From: Thermanaeromonas sp. C210
GTDB taxonomy: Bacteria; Bacillota; DSM-521; Neomoorellales; Neomoorellaceae
NCBI RefSeq assembly: GCF_013167955.1
Contig: NZ_BLWF01000004.1
Span: 292,587 to 356,586, forward strand
Direction of reading: 5' to 3'
DNA length: 64,000 nucleotides
Part shown: piece by piece, positions 18,397 to 26,854 of the stretch
How the letters are laid out: each line of letters begins with the position of its first letter
Position numbering within the stretch: position 1 is the stretch's first letter
The notes under the pieces: generated by a model
Seen by the model: the letters and a program-made list of their open reading frames with translations, nothing else
Database searches by the model: none
What the model was told of the DNA's origin: nothing
Made by a program: the position numbers and the translations under genes

Positions 18397-19689
18397 CTAA
18401 AGCAGGACTTTCCCCTGTTCCATAACCAGGCGTCCGCCCACCACCGTGGCCACTGGCCAGCCCTGGAGTTTCCACCCATGAAAGGGGGAGTTCTTCCCCA
18501 GGGAGTAAAAACGGTTTACATCGACTTCCCGTTCGAGTTCGGGATTGATCACGGTTATGTCGGCTACACTGCCCACCGCCAGGGTTCCCCCGGGAACCTT
18601 GAGGATTCGGGCGGGATTGAGGCTAAAGGCCTCCACCAGGCGCCGCCAAGAAAGCCGCCCGGTCTTGACCAGTTTGGTCACCACCAGGGGAACGGCCGTT
18701 TCCAGCCCCACCAAACCGAAGGGAGCCAGGTCGTACTCCACGTCCTTTTCCTCCTCGGCATGGGGCGCGTGGTCCGTGGCCAGGGCATCGATGACGCCCC
18801 CCGCCAACCCCTCCGCCAGAGCCGCCCTGTGCTCTTCATCCCGGAGGGGCGGATTGACCTTGGTGCTGGTATCATATCCCGCTACCGCCTCGTCCGTCAG
18901 GCAGAGGTGATGGGGCGTTACTTCGGCCGTAACCTTAAGGCCCCGGTCCTTGGCCTGCCTGACCATCTGCACCGAGGCCGCGCTGCTCAAATGGGCCAGG
19001 TGCAACCTTCCCCCCGTAAGCCCGGCCAGGATCAAATCCCGGGCCACCATCACTTCCTCGGCTGCGGCCGGGATACCGCGCAGTCCCAGCACGGTGGACA
19101 TTAGTCCTTCGTGCATCACACCATCGGCCACCAGGTGCAAATCCTCGCAGTGGGAAATCACCGGGATATCAAAAAGGCGGGAGTATTCCAGGGCCCTGCG
19201 CATGACTTCCGCATTCATAACCGGACGGCCGTCATCCGAGATGGCTACCGCCCCGGCTTCTACCAGGTCCCTGATTTCGGCCAGTTCTTCGCCCCGGGAG
19301 CCTTTGGACAGGGCGCCGATGGGGTACACCCGTACCACTCCTGACGTCCGTGCACGTTCTTTGATATAGGCTATGACGGCGCCGCTGTCAGCTACCGGCT
19401 GGGTATTGGGCATGCAGGCCACCGCCGTAAACCCACCGGCCGCCGCCGCGCGGGTGCCGGTGGCTATAGTTTCCTTTTGCTCATACCCGGGTTCCCTCAG
19501 GTGTACGTGCATATCGATGAAGCCCGGCGCTACGATGCAATCCTTAACGTCTAGAACCTTGGTTTCTCCATCGGGCTCTATGGTCTTTTCCAAGGCCGCC
19601 ACCCGGCCGTCCACCACCAACAGGTCGCAAGTATCTTCCAGATTTTGGGCCGGATCGATAACCCGGCCACCGCGGAGCAAGATTTTCAT
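18397..19689 (-). CDS. pyrC: Dihydroorotase
   Basis: Zinc amidohydrolase closing carbamoyl aspartate to dihydroorotate. The 430 residues are of the class I (Bacillus-type) length. Metal ligands are seen in FIDMHVHLREPG (about 58-69) and ALATDHAPHA (about 304-313); other ligand regions include VISHCEDL and LHLAHLSS. The ATG overlaps the pyrB stop by one base (TAATG), so translation is coupled. The 58-nt gap to carA shows no terminator. Confidence 0.96.
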   Translation of the reverse strand: MKILLRGGRVIDPAQNLEDTCDLLVVDGRVAALEKTIEPDGETKVLDVKDCIVAPGFIDMHVHLREPGYEQKETIATGTRAAAAGGFTAVACMPNTQPVADSGAVIAYIKERARTSGVVRVYPIGALSKGSRGEELAEIRDLVEAGAVAISDDGRPVMNAEVMRRALEYSRLFDIPVISHCEDLHLVADGVMHEGLMSTVLGLRGIPAAAEEVMVARDLILAGLTGGRLHLAHLSSAASVQMVRQAKDRGLKVTAEVTPHHLCLTDEAVAGYDTSTKVNPPLRDEEHRAALAEGLAGGVIDALATDHAPHAEEEKDVEYDLAPFGLVGLETAVPLVVTKLVKTGRLSWRRLVEAFSLNPARILKVPGGTLAVGSVADITVINPELEREVDVNRFYSLGKNSPFHGWKLQGWPVATVVGGRLVMEQGKVLL

Positions 19690-20612
19690 TACTGGCTGCC
19701 ACCTCCGATAAGCAGGTATAACAGGGCCATGCGGATGGCCACACCGTTAGTAACTTGCTCCCGCACAGCTGACTGCAGGCTGTCGGCTACAGCCGGAGCA
19801 ATCTCCACCCCTCGGTTCATGGGACCGGGGTGAAGGACCAAGGCGTCCGGCTTGGCAAGCCGGAGGCGCTCGGGAGTAAGCTCGTACAGTAGGGCATACT
19901 CCCTCAGGGAGGGAAAGAGGCCCCTCTTCTGCCTTTCCCTCTGGATGCGCAGAACATTAATTACGTCGACCCCCTGCAGGGCATCTTCCACGCGATAAAA
20001 AACCTTTACTCCTAGCTTTTCGATGCCCGGCGGTATGAGGGTAGGCGGCCCCGCCACCCTGACTTCCGCCCCCAGCTTGGTCAACCCCCAGATGTTGGAA
20101 CGCGCCACCCGGCTGTGGAGGATGTCCCCCAGGATGGCCACCTTAAGGCCCTTAATGGTTCCCCGTTTTTCTTTGATGGTGAAGAGGTCCAGAAGGGCCT
20201 GGGTGGGGTGCTCATGCATGCCGTCCCCGCCGTTGATGACCGAGGCCTGGATGTATCGCGTCAAGAGCAGCGGGCTCCCCGCCGCGCTGTGGCGGATTAT
20301 CACCGCATCGGTTCCCATGGCGGCCAGGGTTTCGGCCGTATCCCTTAGGGATTCGCCCTTGGTAACACTGCTGGTGGCCGTGGCGATACTCGCCGTATCG
20401 GCACCCATGTATTTGGCCGCCAGTTCAAAGGAGGTGCGAGTACGGGTACTGGGTTCGTAGAAAAGGGTCACCACCAGTTTGCCTCGCAGGGTCGGGACCT
20501 TTTTAATATCCCGCTGGATAATCTCCTTCATAGGGGCCGCTGTATCGAGGATCAGCTCGATCTCCTCGGCCGTCAGGTCTTTAAGGCCTAAAAGATGTTT
20601 GCTCTTCAGCAT
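19689..20612 (-). CDS. pyrB: Aspartate carbamoyltransferase catalytic subunit
   Basis: Joins carbamoyl phosphate and aspartate, the committed pyrimidine step. At 307 residues it has the carbamoyl-phosphate site [15 protein letters not shown] (about 52-66), [11 protein letters not shown] (about 138) and [12 protein letters not shown] near 260. There is no pyrI regulatory-subunit gene beside it, as in Bacillus-type enzymes. It is preceded by its own PyrR attenuator (20654-20733), so it is regulated separately from pyrR. Confidence 0.97.
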   Translation of the reverse strand: MLKSKHLLGLKDLTAEEIELILDTAAPMKEIIQRDIKKVPTLRGKLVVTLFYEPSTRTRTSFELAAKYMGADTASIATATSSVTKGESLRDTAETLAAMGTDAVIIRHSAAGSPLLLTRYIQASVINGGDGMHEHPTQALLDLFTIKEKRGTIKGLKVAILGDILHSRVARSNIWGLTKLGAEVRVAGPPTLIPPGIEKLGVKVFYRVEDALQGVDVINVLRIQRERQKRGLFPSLREYALLYELTPERLRLAKPDALVLHPGPMNRGVEIAPAVADSLQSAVREQVTNGVAIRMALLYLLIGGGSQ

Positions 20613-20653
20613 CGCTTTTCATCCCCCATTTCCCCATTAAGCCCATATATAAT

Positions 20654-20691
20654 AAAAAACTCCTTATTGCCCATGCCAGGCTAATAAGGAG
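20654..20691 (-). terminator. Attenuator terminator before pyrB
   Basis: Minus-strand CTCCTTATT pairs perfectly with AATAAGGAG (20683-20691 and 20660-20668), with an inner GCC/GGC stem, and is followed by TTTTTT. Its 5' arm is also part of CCTTATTAGCC (20679-20689), which can pair instead with GGCTAATAAGG at 20709-20719, giving a competing antiterminator. Confidence 0.9.
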
Positions 20692-20704
20692 GGTGAAGGC
20701 CTTG

Positions 20705-20733
20705 CCGTCCTTATTAGCCTCACAGGACTAATT
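20705..20733 (-). promoter_or_regulatory. PyrR-binding anti-antiterminator in the pyrR-pyrB gap
   Basis: The minus strand reads AGTCCTGTGAGGCTAATAAG, matching the PyrR RNA-recognition loop (ARUCCNGNGAGGYU). UMP- or UTP-bound PyrR would hold this loop, free the downstream terminator and stop transcription before pyrB. The mutually exclusive pairing with the terminator arm is visible over 11 perfect base pairs. Confidence 0.9.
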
Positions 20734-21303
<570 letters not shown>

Positions 21304-21322
21304 TCACCCTTTCTACCGGCAT

Positions 21323-21353
21323 AAAAAAACCCACGCTCATCCGGCGCAGGTTT
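21323..21353 (-). terminator. Attenuator terminator before pyrR
   Basis: On the minus strand AAACCTGCGC pairs with GCGTGGGTTT (10 bp, two G-T wobbles) around a 7-nt loop, followed by a run of seven T. It lies 23 nt before pyrR and downstream of the PyrR loop at 21381-21405. Confidence 0.85.
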
Positions 21354-21380
21354 AGCATGCCCTCATCAGGCCTATTAGTA

Positions 21381-21405
21381 TCCCTTGCTAGCCTCACCGG
21401 ACTAA
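21381..21405 (-). promoter_or_regulatory. PyrR-binding anti-antiterminator in the pyr leader
   Basis: The minus strand reads AGTCCGGTGAGGCTAGCAAG, an exact match to the PyrR recognition loop core. It lies between the promoter (21430-21458) and the terminator (21323-21353), the classic Bacillus-type arrangement. Confidence 0.9.
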
Positions 21406-21429
21406 CTTAAAAGGATTATTACCGTGATA

Positions 21430-21458
21430 ACTTTAGCCCAATATGTCCTCCCTGTCAA
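21430..21458 (-). promoter_or_regulatory. Sigma-A promoter of the pyr operon
   Basis: On the minus strand a consensus -35 TTGACA (21453-21458) is separated by 17 bp from TAAAGT (21430-21435). Transcription would start near 21423, giving a leader of about 120 nt that contains the PyrR loop and terminator. Confidence 0.8.
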
Positions 21459-21481
21459 GCATTATTTTATTTATTGTTACC

Positions 21482-21526
21482 GGACAGTGATAATGTCATA
21501 GTGTAAGCGGACTGAGAAAATGTCAT
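21482..21526 (+). repeat. Two direct repeats at the left end of the decayed IS
   Basis: GGACAGTGATAATGTCAT (21482-21499) and GGACTGAGAAAATGTCAT (21509-21526) are two copies of an 18-nt motif with a 27-bp period and three mismatches. They sit just upstream of the transposase start and probably are the transposase-binding end of the element. No matching right end was found. Confidence 0.55.
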
Positions 21527-21527
21527 T

Positions 21528-22011
21528 ATGAGGGGAGAAACATTTTTGAGCGAAAAAGAAGCTAAAAGGGTTTACGTCGTGGAACAGGTCCTCGCCGGGA
21601 AAATCACTGTCCGGCAGGCAGCAGAACTTTTGGAGTTTCCGCCTTAAGGGAGGAATGAAAAAAGAAGGTGTTGCGGCCCTGGCCCATAAAAATCGTGGTC
21701 GAAAACCTAATCATGCCGTCCCTCAAGAAGTTCGTAGCTTGGTAGTTTCTCTAGCTGCAGGGCCATTTCAGGAGGCTAGTTGTCAACATATGTCGGAGCT
21801 GCTGGCTGAATTCCATAATATCTCTTTATCTCCTAAAAACTATTAGCCGTATCCTCGCCCAGGCCGGTATCTATAACCCCCATTCCCATAAGGCTGCCCG
21901 TAGAAGACGCTCCCGCAGCCGTATGCCTAAAGAAGGTATGTTGGTCCAGATGGATGCCCGTCCCTTTGCCTGGCTGGAAGAGAGAGGCCCTAAAATGACC
22001 CTCCACGGCTC
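21528..22011 (+). pseudogene. Decayed ISNCY-type transposase (frameshifted, 3' truncated)
   Basis: Remnant of an insertion-sequence transposase. Frame 1 starts at ATG 21528 (MRGETFLSEKEAKRVYVVEQ, with QAAELLEF) and stops at 21645. The reading continues in another frame as MKKEGVAALAHKNRGRKPNH after a small deletion, and then shifts again at the A-run near 21838, where one extra A gives a stop. It resumes as ISRILAQAGIYNPHSHKAAR and PKEGMLVQMDARPFAWLEER and breaks off after MTLHG at about 22011, where the DDE catalytic domain should continue. The HTH part and the KNRGRKP motif suggest the ISNCY/ISL3-like group; exact family is inferred. Confidence 0.8.
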
Positions 22012-22064
22012 GGTGTCACCTCGCTCAATTGGTCTTCCATACCTTGTAGGCGGTAGGGGTTCGG

Positions 22065-22093
22065 TTGCGAGGAGTAACCGACAAGGCTATAAT
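22065..22093 (+). promoter_or_regulatory. Sigma-A promoter of the ABC exporter
   Basis: TTGCGA (22065-22070), a 17-bp spacer and a perfect TATAAT (22088-22093). CGGTT (22063-22067) and AACCG (22076-22080) form a short inverted repeat over the -35, a possible operator. The promoter lies about 50 bp past the last recognisable IS sequence. Confidence 0.75.
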
Positions 22094-22165
22094 TATTGTT
22101 GGTCAGCACTATGCAGCCTTGCCCTCCCCGGAGGGCCTTTTAGTTGTAGGGGAGTTTCACTAAAG

Positions 22166-23092
22166 ATGAGGGATGAAATAATTATAAGGGCCGAAAAGCT
22201 GGTAAAGCGCTATAACGGTTTTACGGCGGTCAAGGGCATCGATTTTACCGTCCGCACGCGGGAATGCTTGGGATTCCTGGGTCCCAACGGCGCAGGAAAG
22301 ACCACCACTGTAAGGATGATCTACTGCTTTACCCCCATCTCGGAGGGTAAGCTGTCGGTGTTGGGGCTGGATGTCCGCCGGCATCCCCGCGCCATTAAGG
22401 CTCAATTAGGGGTAGTGCCCCAGGAGGACACCCTGGACCCCGAGCTTACCGTGGAGGAAAATTTGCTCCTCTATGCCAGTTATTTTGATCTCCCGCCCAG
22501 GGTAGCCCGGCAGAGGGCCGAGGAGTTAATGGAGTTCACCGATCTGCAGGATAAAGCCCATACTTCGGTAGAGCATCTCTCCGGAGGCATGAAGCGGCGG
22601 CTGGCCATAGCCAGGGCCCTGATTAACAATCCCAAACTGCTGATAATGGACGAGCCCACCACCGGCCTCGATCCCGAAGCCCGGCGCTTAATATGGGAAA
22701 AACTCCGCCAGCTTAGGGAAAAAGGGATAACCGTGCTCCTGACCACCCACTACATGGAGGAAGCGGCCTATCTCTGTGACAGGGTACTGGTCATGAACGA
22801 GGGCCGCATTTTGGCAGAAGGGGCACCAGAAGACCTCGTACGCTGCCAGGTCGGTCAAGAAGTAATCGAGCTGGCTCCCTTTCCCAACCACCGGCCCGGC
22901 GAATTTTTAACAGGCCTCGACGGTCAAATCAGGGGTTACCAGCTCGTGGGAGAGACTTTATTCCTCTATACGGACCGCGGCCACGACCTCTGGCCGCGGC
23001 TACAGGACCGGGCTTTCCGGCACAAAATGCTGCGCCCGGCTACCCTGGAAGACGTCTTCCTAAAGCTGGCAGGGAGGGGGTTGACGCAATGA
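22166..23092 (+). CDS. ABC transporter ATP-binding protein, NodI/drug-efflux type
   Basis: ATPase subunit of an ABC-2 type exporter. ATG 22166 is the first start after the promoter, with GGGGAG about 12 nt upstream; the open frame to 21923 is only the IS remnant read through. In the 308 residues: Walker A GPNGAGKTTT (about 41), Q-loop VVPQEDTLDP, ABC signature LSGGMKRRLAIARAL (about 139), Walker B LLIMDEPTTGLDPEA and the H-loop His in LLTTHYMEEA. The last about 90 residues are the variable DUF4162-like region. Its stop overlaps the permease start (ATGA). Substrate unknown. Confidence 0.92.
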   Translation: MRDEIIIRAEKLVKRYNGFTAVKGIDFTVRTRECLGFLGPNGAGKTTTVRMIYCFTPISEGKLSVLGLDVRRHPRAIKAQLGVVPQEDTLDPELTVEENLLLYASYFDLPPRVARQRAEELMEFTDLQDKAHTSVEHLSGGMKRRLAIARALINNPKLLIMDEPTTGLDPEARRLIWEKLRQLREKGITVLLTTHYMEEAAYLCDRVLVMNEGRILAEGAPEDLVRCQVGQEVIELAPFPNHRPGEFLTGLDGQIRGYQLVGETLFLYTDRGHDLWPRLQDRAFRHKMLRPATLEDVFLKLAGRGLTQ

Positions 23093-23856
23093 GCCCGCAG
23101 CTCTCCCGCCGTACCTGGAAGGTCTTCTGGCGTAACTTCATCGTTTTCCGCAAAACCTGGCTTGCCAATATCATGTTTAATTTTGTGGAGCCCCTCCTCT
23201 ATCTAGGGGCCATGGGTTGGGGGCTGGGTAGCTATATCCCTGCCATCCAGGGGATGAGCTATCTCCAGTTCCTGGCCCCGGGGCTCATCGCTTCTTCGGC
23301 CATGTGGGCCACGGCCTCGGAATGCACCTATGATAGTTTCGTCCGCATGCGCTACCAGAAAATTTATTATGCCCTGGCGGTCACCCCCCTGAGTATAGAG
23401 GAAATCGTGCTGGGGGAAATGCTCTTTGGGGCCTTCAAAGGGCTGCTTTACGGGAGCGTGATTCTCCTGGTGATCTTCGTGCTAGGGCTGGTTCCCTCTC
23501 CCTGGGCCCTCCTCATTCCCCCGGTCCTGGTACTCTGCGGCCTGGCCTTTGCCGAGTTAAGCATGATCTGGACCGGCCTGGTACCCAAAATCGATACCTT
23601 CAGCTATTATTTCACTTTGATAATTACCCCCATGTTCCTGTTTTCAGGCATCTTTTTTCCCCTGGGCGATCTGCCACCCCTGGCCCAACAGCTGGCATGG
23701 TTCCTCCCCCTGTACCACGTAGTGGAGCTCCTGCGGGCCCTTACCCTCGGGCATATAGGGGGGCACCTGTGGCTTCACGTAGTATGGCTGCTGGCCTTTA
23801 TCGCTCTGTTCCTATACCCTCCCATCCATCTTCTGCGCCAGCGTCTCGTGGGTTAG
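23089..23856 (+). CDS. ABC-2 type permease, NodJ family
   Basis: Membrane subunit of the exporter, 255 residues with about six transmembrane helices. The stretch ANIMFNFVEPLLYLGAMGWG near residue 24 and the LFSGIFFPLGDLPPLAQ loop near 185 are typical of NodJ-like ABC-2 permeases (YadH/NodJ), which export polysaccharides, lipo-oligosaccharides or drugs. The ATG overlaps the ATPase stop by 4 nt, so the two are translated together. It ends 8 nt before the convergent HARE-HTH-like gene. Confidence 0.92.
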   Translation: MSPQLSRRTWKVFWRNFIVFRKTWLANIMFNFVEPLLYLGAMGWGLGSYIPAIQGMSYLQFLAPGLIASSAMWATASECTYDSFVRMRYQKIYYALAVTPLSIEEIVLGEMLFGAFKGLLYGSVILLVIFVLGLVPSPWALLIPPVLVLCGLAFAELSMIWTGLVPKIDTFSYYFTLIITPMFLFSGIFFPLGDLPPLAQQLAWFLPLYHVVELLRALTLGHIGGHLWLHVVWLLAFIALFLYPPIHLLRQRLVG

Positions 23857-23864
23857 TAAAATCA

Positions 23865-25061
23865 TCATAAGGTAAGGCGGGGACGCTGCCGGGAATACGT
23901 CAGACCCAGGAGAGAAGCTATTTTTAATGCCAGGCGGACCGGCCAAAGGGATAAGTAACGTTTTAACTCCTGTTTTTCCCGCTGGAGTTCGGCTACTGCC
24001 TGTTCCAGGTCCTCGTTGGCAATCAACGTGGTCTGCAAGCGATATTCCTGTTCCCGGAGCTGCTGTTTAAGCCGTGCCTGCTCGGCCTGGGCATCGGCCA
24101 CTGTTTTGTTTAAGGTACCCTGGAGCTGCATGAGCCTGGTTTCCAGGTGGTGAACCCTTTTCTTTAGGGCGTCGCGTTCCACCCTTAGACTGACCAGTTG
24201 TTCTTCCACCTGGGTTAGCTCCTGCCGTAGCTCTTCCTTCCGTTGATGAAGCTTTTCCAGATCGGCCAGGAGGTTTTGGTTCTCCTTGCGCAAGTCTTCC
24301 ACCTCCTGGCGCAGCTCTGCCAGTTCCCGGTTTTCAGCGACCTTCTCCCCCGGTGGCATGGTCTTGCCGCCGTTGATTAGGCTGAGCTCCGGACCCGTAT
24401 TGAGGATCAAGGTAGCCGCCTCCGCCCCGGCCGCCACTTCTTGCCAGGCGGCAGCGCCATCGGCCGGATTGGTAGAGGACTCCAGGGGAAAGAGCTTGTC
24501 CCAGAAGTCCTTTTCTTTTTCGGGTTCCGGCAGGTGTTCCGCAGCAGCAGGGGCGGTGGTCTCTTCCATCGTCGCCGCGGCCGGTTGCTTATCCTCTTCC
24601 GGGTCGCGGTAGGACCAGTGGATCAGGCCCCACCTCCCGTCCTTAAGCCTTAAGAAACGGCCATCATGCACCAGCTTCTGTTCACCAGGCACTTCCGGCT
24701 TACCGCTCTCCCGCAGCTCGCTGTTAATATCGCTTAACCGCATGGCCATCCCCTTGGTCTGCAAGAGCCGGTGCGCCGGGTCGTTGTCCTTCAGGCCATC
24801 CAGGCGCAGGCACCAGAACCCCTTTCCTTCATTCCTGAAGCAGGGGTTCTTGCTGAGGCACCGGTTCACGTTCTTCTGCACCTTGGCCGTGGATTGGTTG
24901 GGCAGGAGCTCTTTCTGGGCAGCGGCAACGAGCTCGCTCACGGATTGGGGAGAATATTCGAACAGACGAAGTTTAAGCAGGTCGGTAAGGGAGTCTAAAC
25001 GCCCGGTCACCTGAATTTTAGCTACCTTGGGTAAGGGGGCAATTTTCGATTTCTTAGCCAT
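23865..25061 (-). CDS. Coiled-coil protein with tandem HARE-HTH-like N-terminal domains
   Basis: Not a family I can name with certainty. ATG 25061 (MAKKSKIAPL) is chosen because AGAGGTGA lies 5 nt upstream. Residues about 20-90 (SPQSVSELVAAAQKELL to KGFWCLRLDG) and about 95-145 (AMRLSDINSELRESG to LKDGRWGLIHW) each look like a winged-helix HARE-HTH/RpoE-delta domain ending in a G-x-W-x-L strand. A low-complexity linker (145-250) follows, then a coiled coil of about 115 residues (255-370) and a short hydrophobic end with a basic tail. The layout suggests a nucleic-acid-binding scaffold. It is a lone gene, convergent with the ABC exporter. Confidence 0.75.
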   Translation of the reverse strand: MAKKSKIAPLPKVAKIQVTGRLDSLTDLLKLRLFEYSPQSVSELVAAAQKELLPNQSTAKVQKNVNRCLSKNPCFRNEGKGFWCLRLDGLKDNDPAHRLLQTKGMAMRLSDINSELRESGKPEVPGEQKLVHDGRFLRLKDGRWGLIHWSYRDPEEDKQPAAATMEETTAPAAAEHLPEPEKEKDFWDKLFPLESSTNPADGAAAWQEVAAGAEAATLILNTGPELSLINGGKTMPPGEKVAENRELAELRQEVEDLRKENQNLLADLEKLHQRKEELRQELTQVEEQLVSLRVERDALKKRVHHLETRLMQLQGTLNKTVADAQAEQARLKQQLREQEYRLQTTLIANEDLEQAVAELQREKQELKRYLSLWPVRLALKIASLLGLTYSRQRPRLTL

Positions 25062-25233
25062 CGATGTCACCTCTTTGGGTACTTCCTGTTTCCCAGGAAA
25101 TATTTGACATCAATGGCTCAAACTCCTTCGGGAAAAAGGAAAGGTTATGTCATTTTATGGTAAGATAAAGCCCCGAAAAATAGCGAAGACTGTAGCCCTG
25201 GTCCTCCCCTCCGACCGTATATCCGTACTGAAC

Positions 25234-25452
25234 TCACCCGCGGTGTTCCTCTAAAATTTCCCGTGCCTGGGCCGCTTTCCCTTCGGGCACCAGGACCTCT
25301 ACCTCGCCCAGGGGGCCGAGATTTAGACCGTATAACCTCCCTATGGCCTCACCGCGCAGCCGTACAGGTATACCAGCTGATTCCAGGAGGCCCTTCATCA
25401 GGGAGGCCTCTACCGGCAAAGTGGCTGCTACTACTACCCATCTTTCTCCCAT
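25234..25452 (-). CDS. DUF2007-type small protein
   Basis: A 72-residue protein beginning MGERWVVVAATLPVEASLMK, the pattern of DUF2007 (putative signal-transducing, ferredoxin-like alpha-beta fold), with a conserved LLESAGIPVRL turn and a final VLVPEGKAAQAREIL. ATG 25452 lies within the end of rluD, so the two are coupled; an in-frame GTG two codons upstream is an alternative. Its biochemical role is unknown. It ends the lspA-rluD run. Confidence 0.75.
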   Translation of the reverse strand: MGERWVVVAATLPVEASLMKGLLESAGIPVRLRGEAIGRLYGLNLGPLGEVEVLVPEGKAAQAREILEEHRG

Positions 25453-26399
25453 GGGCACCCGTCCTCTCCACAGGTCCGTTCTTTACGCCTGCGCAACTCT
25501 TCCAGTACGCGACCGAAGGCTTCCGGCAGGGGCGCGCTGAATTCCAGATACTCCCCAGTGCGGGGATGAGTCAAACCGAGGTGGGCAGCATGGAGGAGCT
25601 GCCCCGGCACGGCGAAGGGCTGTCGGCGCAAACCGTACTTGGGGTCTCCTACCACCGGATGGCCCACATAGGCCATGTGCACTCGTATCTGGTGGGTACG
25701 GCCGGTTTCCAGGGTAGCTTCCACGAGGGTATAGCCGGGAAAGCGCTCCCGAACGCGGTAATGGGTAACCGCCGGCCGCGAATTCTTGAGGGTTACGGCC
25801 ATTCGCTGGCGGTCAACGGGGTGACGGCCGATGGGGGCTTCAATGCGGCCCGAGGATTCCGTGATTTCTCCGTGCACCAAAGCCAGGTACACCCGTTTGA
25901 CCTGGCGAGCTTTGATCTGGGCCACCAGAGAGCGATGGGCCGCATCATTTTTAGCGGCTACCAGCAGCCCGGAGGTGTCTTTGTCCAGGCGGTGGACGAT
26001 GCCCGGCCGTAGAACACCGTTGATCCCGGACAGGTTCCTGCAGTGGTAGAGAAGGGCGTTTACCAGGGTGCCCCTTTCGTTTCCCGGGGCAGGATGGACT
26101 ACCATTCCCTGGGGCTTGTTTACGACGATAATATCCTCATCTTCATAGACCACATCCAGTTCAAGGGGCTCCGGCCTGGCCTCTAGGCGCCGCGGCAGCG
26201 GTATATGGCCCGATATCCGGTCCCCCGGCCGGACCTTGTAATGGGCCTTGACCGGCCGGCCTTCCACCGAGATTAAGCCCTCCTCTATCAGCCCTTGCAC
26301 GCGGCTCCGGGATATATTCGGGAGGTGGCGGGCCAGCCATACGTCCAGGCGTACCCCGGCGTCCTCCTGGCCTACTACGAAGGAAAAAGAACCCGTCAC
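25434..26399 (-). CDS. rluD: RluA/RluD-family 23S rRNA pseudouridine synthase
   Basis: Isomerises uridines to pseudouridine in large-subunit rRNA. The GTG start at 26399 overlaps the lspA stop (GTGA), giving 321 residues; the open frame further upstream is only lspA in another frame. An S4 RNA-binding domain (DVWLARHLPNISRSRVQGLI, about 16-60) precedes the catalytic domain, with the active Asp in GIVHRLDKDTSGLLV (about 138) and RTHQIRVHM near 230. It resembles YlyB, the usual partner of lspA in Firmicutes. Confidence 0.92.
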   Translation of the reverse strand: MTGSFSFVVGQEDAGVRLDVWLARHLPNISRSRVQGLIEEGLISVEGRPVKAHYKVRPGDRISGHIPLPRRLEARPEPLELDVVYEDEDIIVVNKPQGMVVHPAPGNERGTLVNALLYHCRNLSGINGVLRPGIVHRLDKDTSGLLVAAKNDAAHRSLVAQIKARQVKRVYLALVHGEITESSGRIEAPIGRHPVDRQRMAVTLKNSRPAVTHYRVRERFPGYTLVEATLETGRTHQIRVHMAYVGHPVVGDPKYGLRRQPFAVPGQLLHAAHLGLTHPRTGEYLEFSAPLPEAFGRVLEELRRRKERTCGEDGCPWEKDG

Positions 26400-26851
26400 T
26401 CCCTCTCCCTTTCCCCTTCCCCACCCCGGCGCCACAACTGCCATACAAGCAGACTTGCGCCCCCCACAATGGCCACATCTGCCAGGTTGAAGACAGGCCA
26501 TATGCGGAAATCTAAAAAGTCCACCACGTAGCCGAAGCGCAAGCGGTCCAGGAGGTTGCCTAAAGCTCCCCCCAGCTGGAGGGCCAGGGCCAGCTGAAAG
26601 TAAAAGCCGCCGTTTCTAAACTGGCGATAAGCAATAATTATGAGTCCGGTAACAATTATGCCGGTGGCTATAAAAAAGGAGGTCCTGTGGGCCAGCAGCC
26701 CAAAGGCCGCTCCGGGATTGTTTACATGGGTAAGGTGAAAGATGTTGTCGAGGACGGGGACGGTCTCGTTGGGCGCCAGAGTACGGCGCACCACCATCTT
26801 GGTCAGTTGGTCACCCGCCACGATTGCCAGGACCAACAACGGGAACAGCAA
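26396..26851 (-). CDS. lspA: Lipoprotein signal peptidase (SPase II)
   Basis: Inner-membrane aspartyl protease that cuts lipoprotein signal peptides after diacylglyceryl modification. The 151 residues form four transmembrane helices. The two catalytic aspartates are in GNLLDRLRFG (about 106-115) and FNLADVAI (about 131-138); the conserved N-x-P-G-A-A-F-G loop (about 44-51) is present. The TTG start at 26851 has GGGGG about 8 nt upstream, just past the thiD stop. The C-terminus (RRGGEGERERE) is unusually charged. Confidence 0.95.
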   Translation of the reverse strand: MLFPLLVLAIVAGDQLTKMVVRRTLAPNETVPVLDNIFHLTHVNNPGAAFGLLAHRTSFFIATGIIVTGLIIIAYRQFRNGGFYFQLALALQLGGALGNLLDRLRFGYVVDFLDFRIWPVFNLADVAIVGGASLLVWQLWRRGGEGERERE

Positions 26852-26854
26852 AGG

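Noticed and set aside
21923-22165. Long N-terminal extension of the ABC ATPase
   Set aside because: The extension reads through the transposase remnant and the promoter region; the true start with family-typical N-terminus is at 22166.
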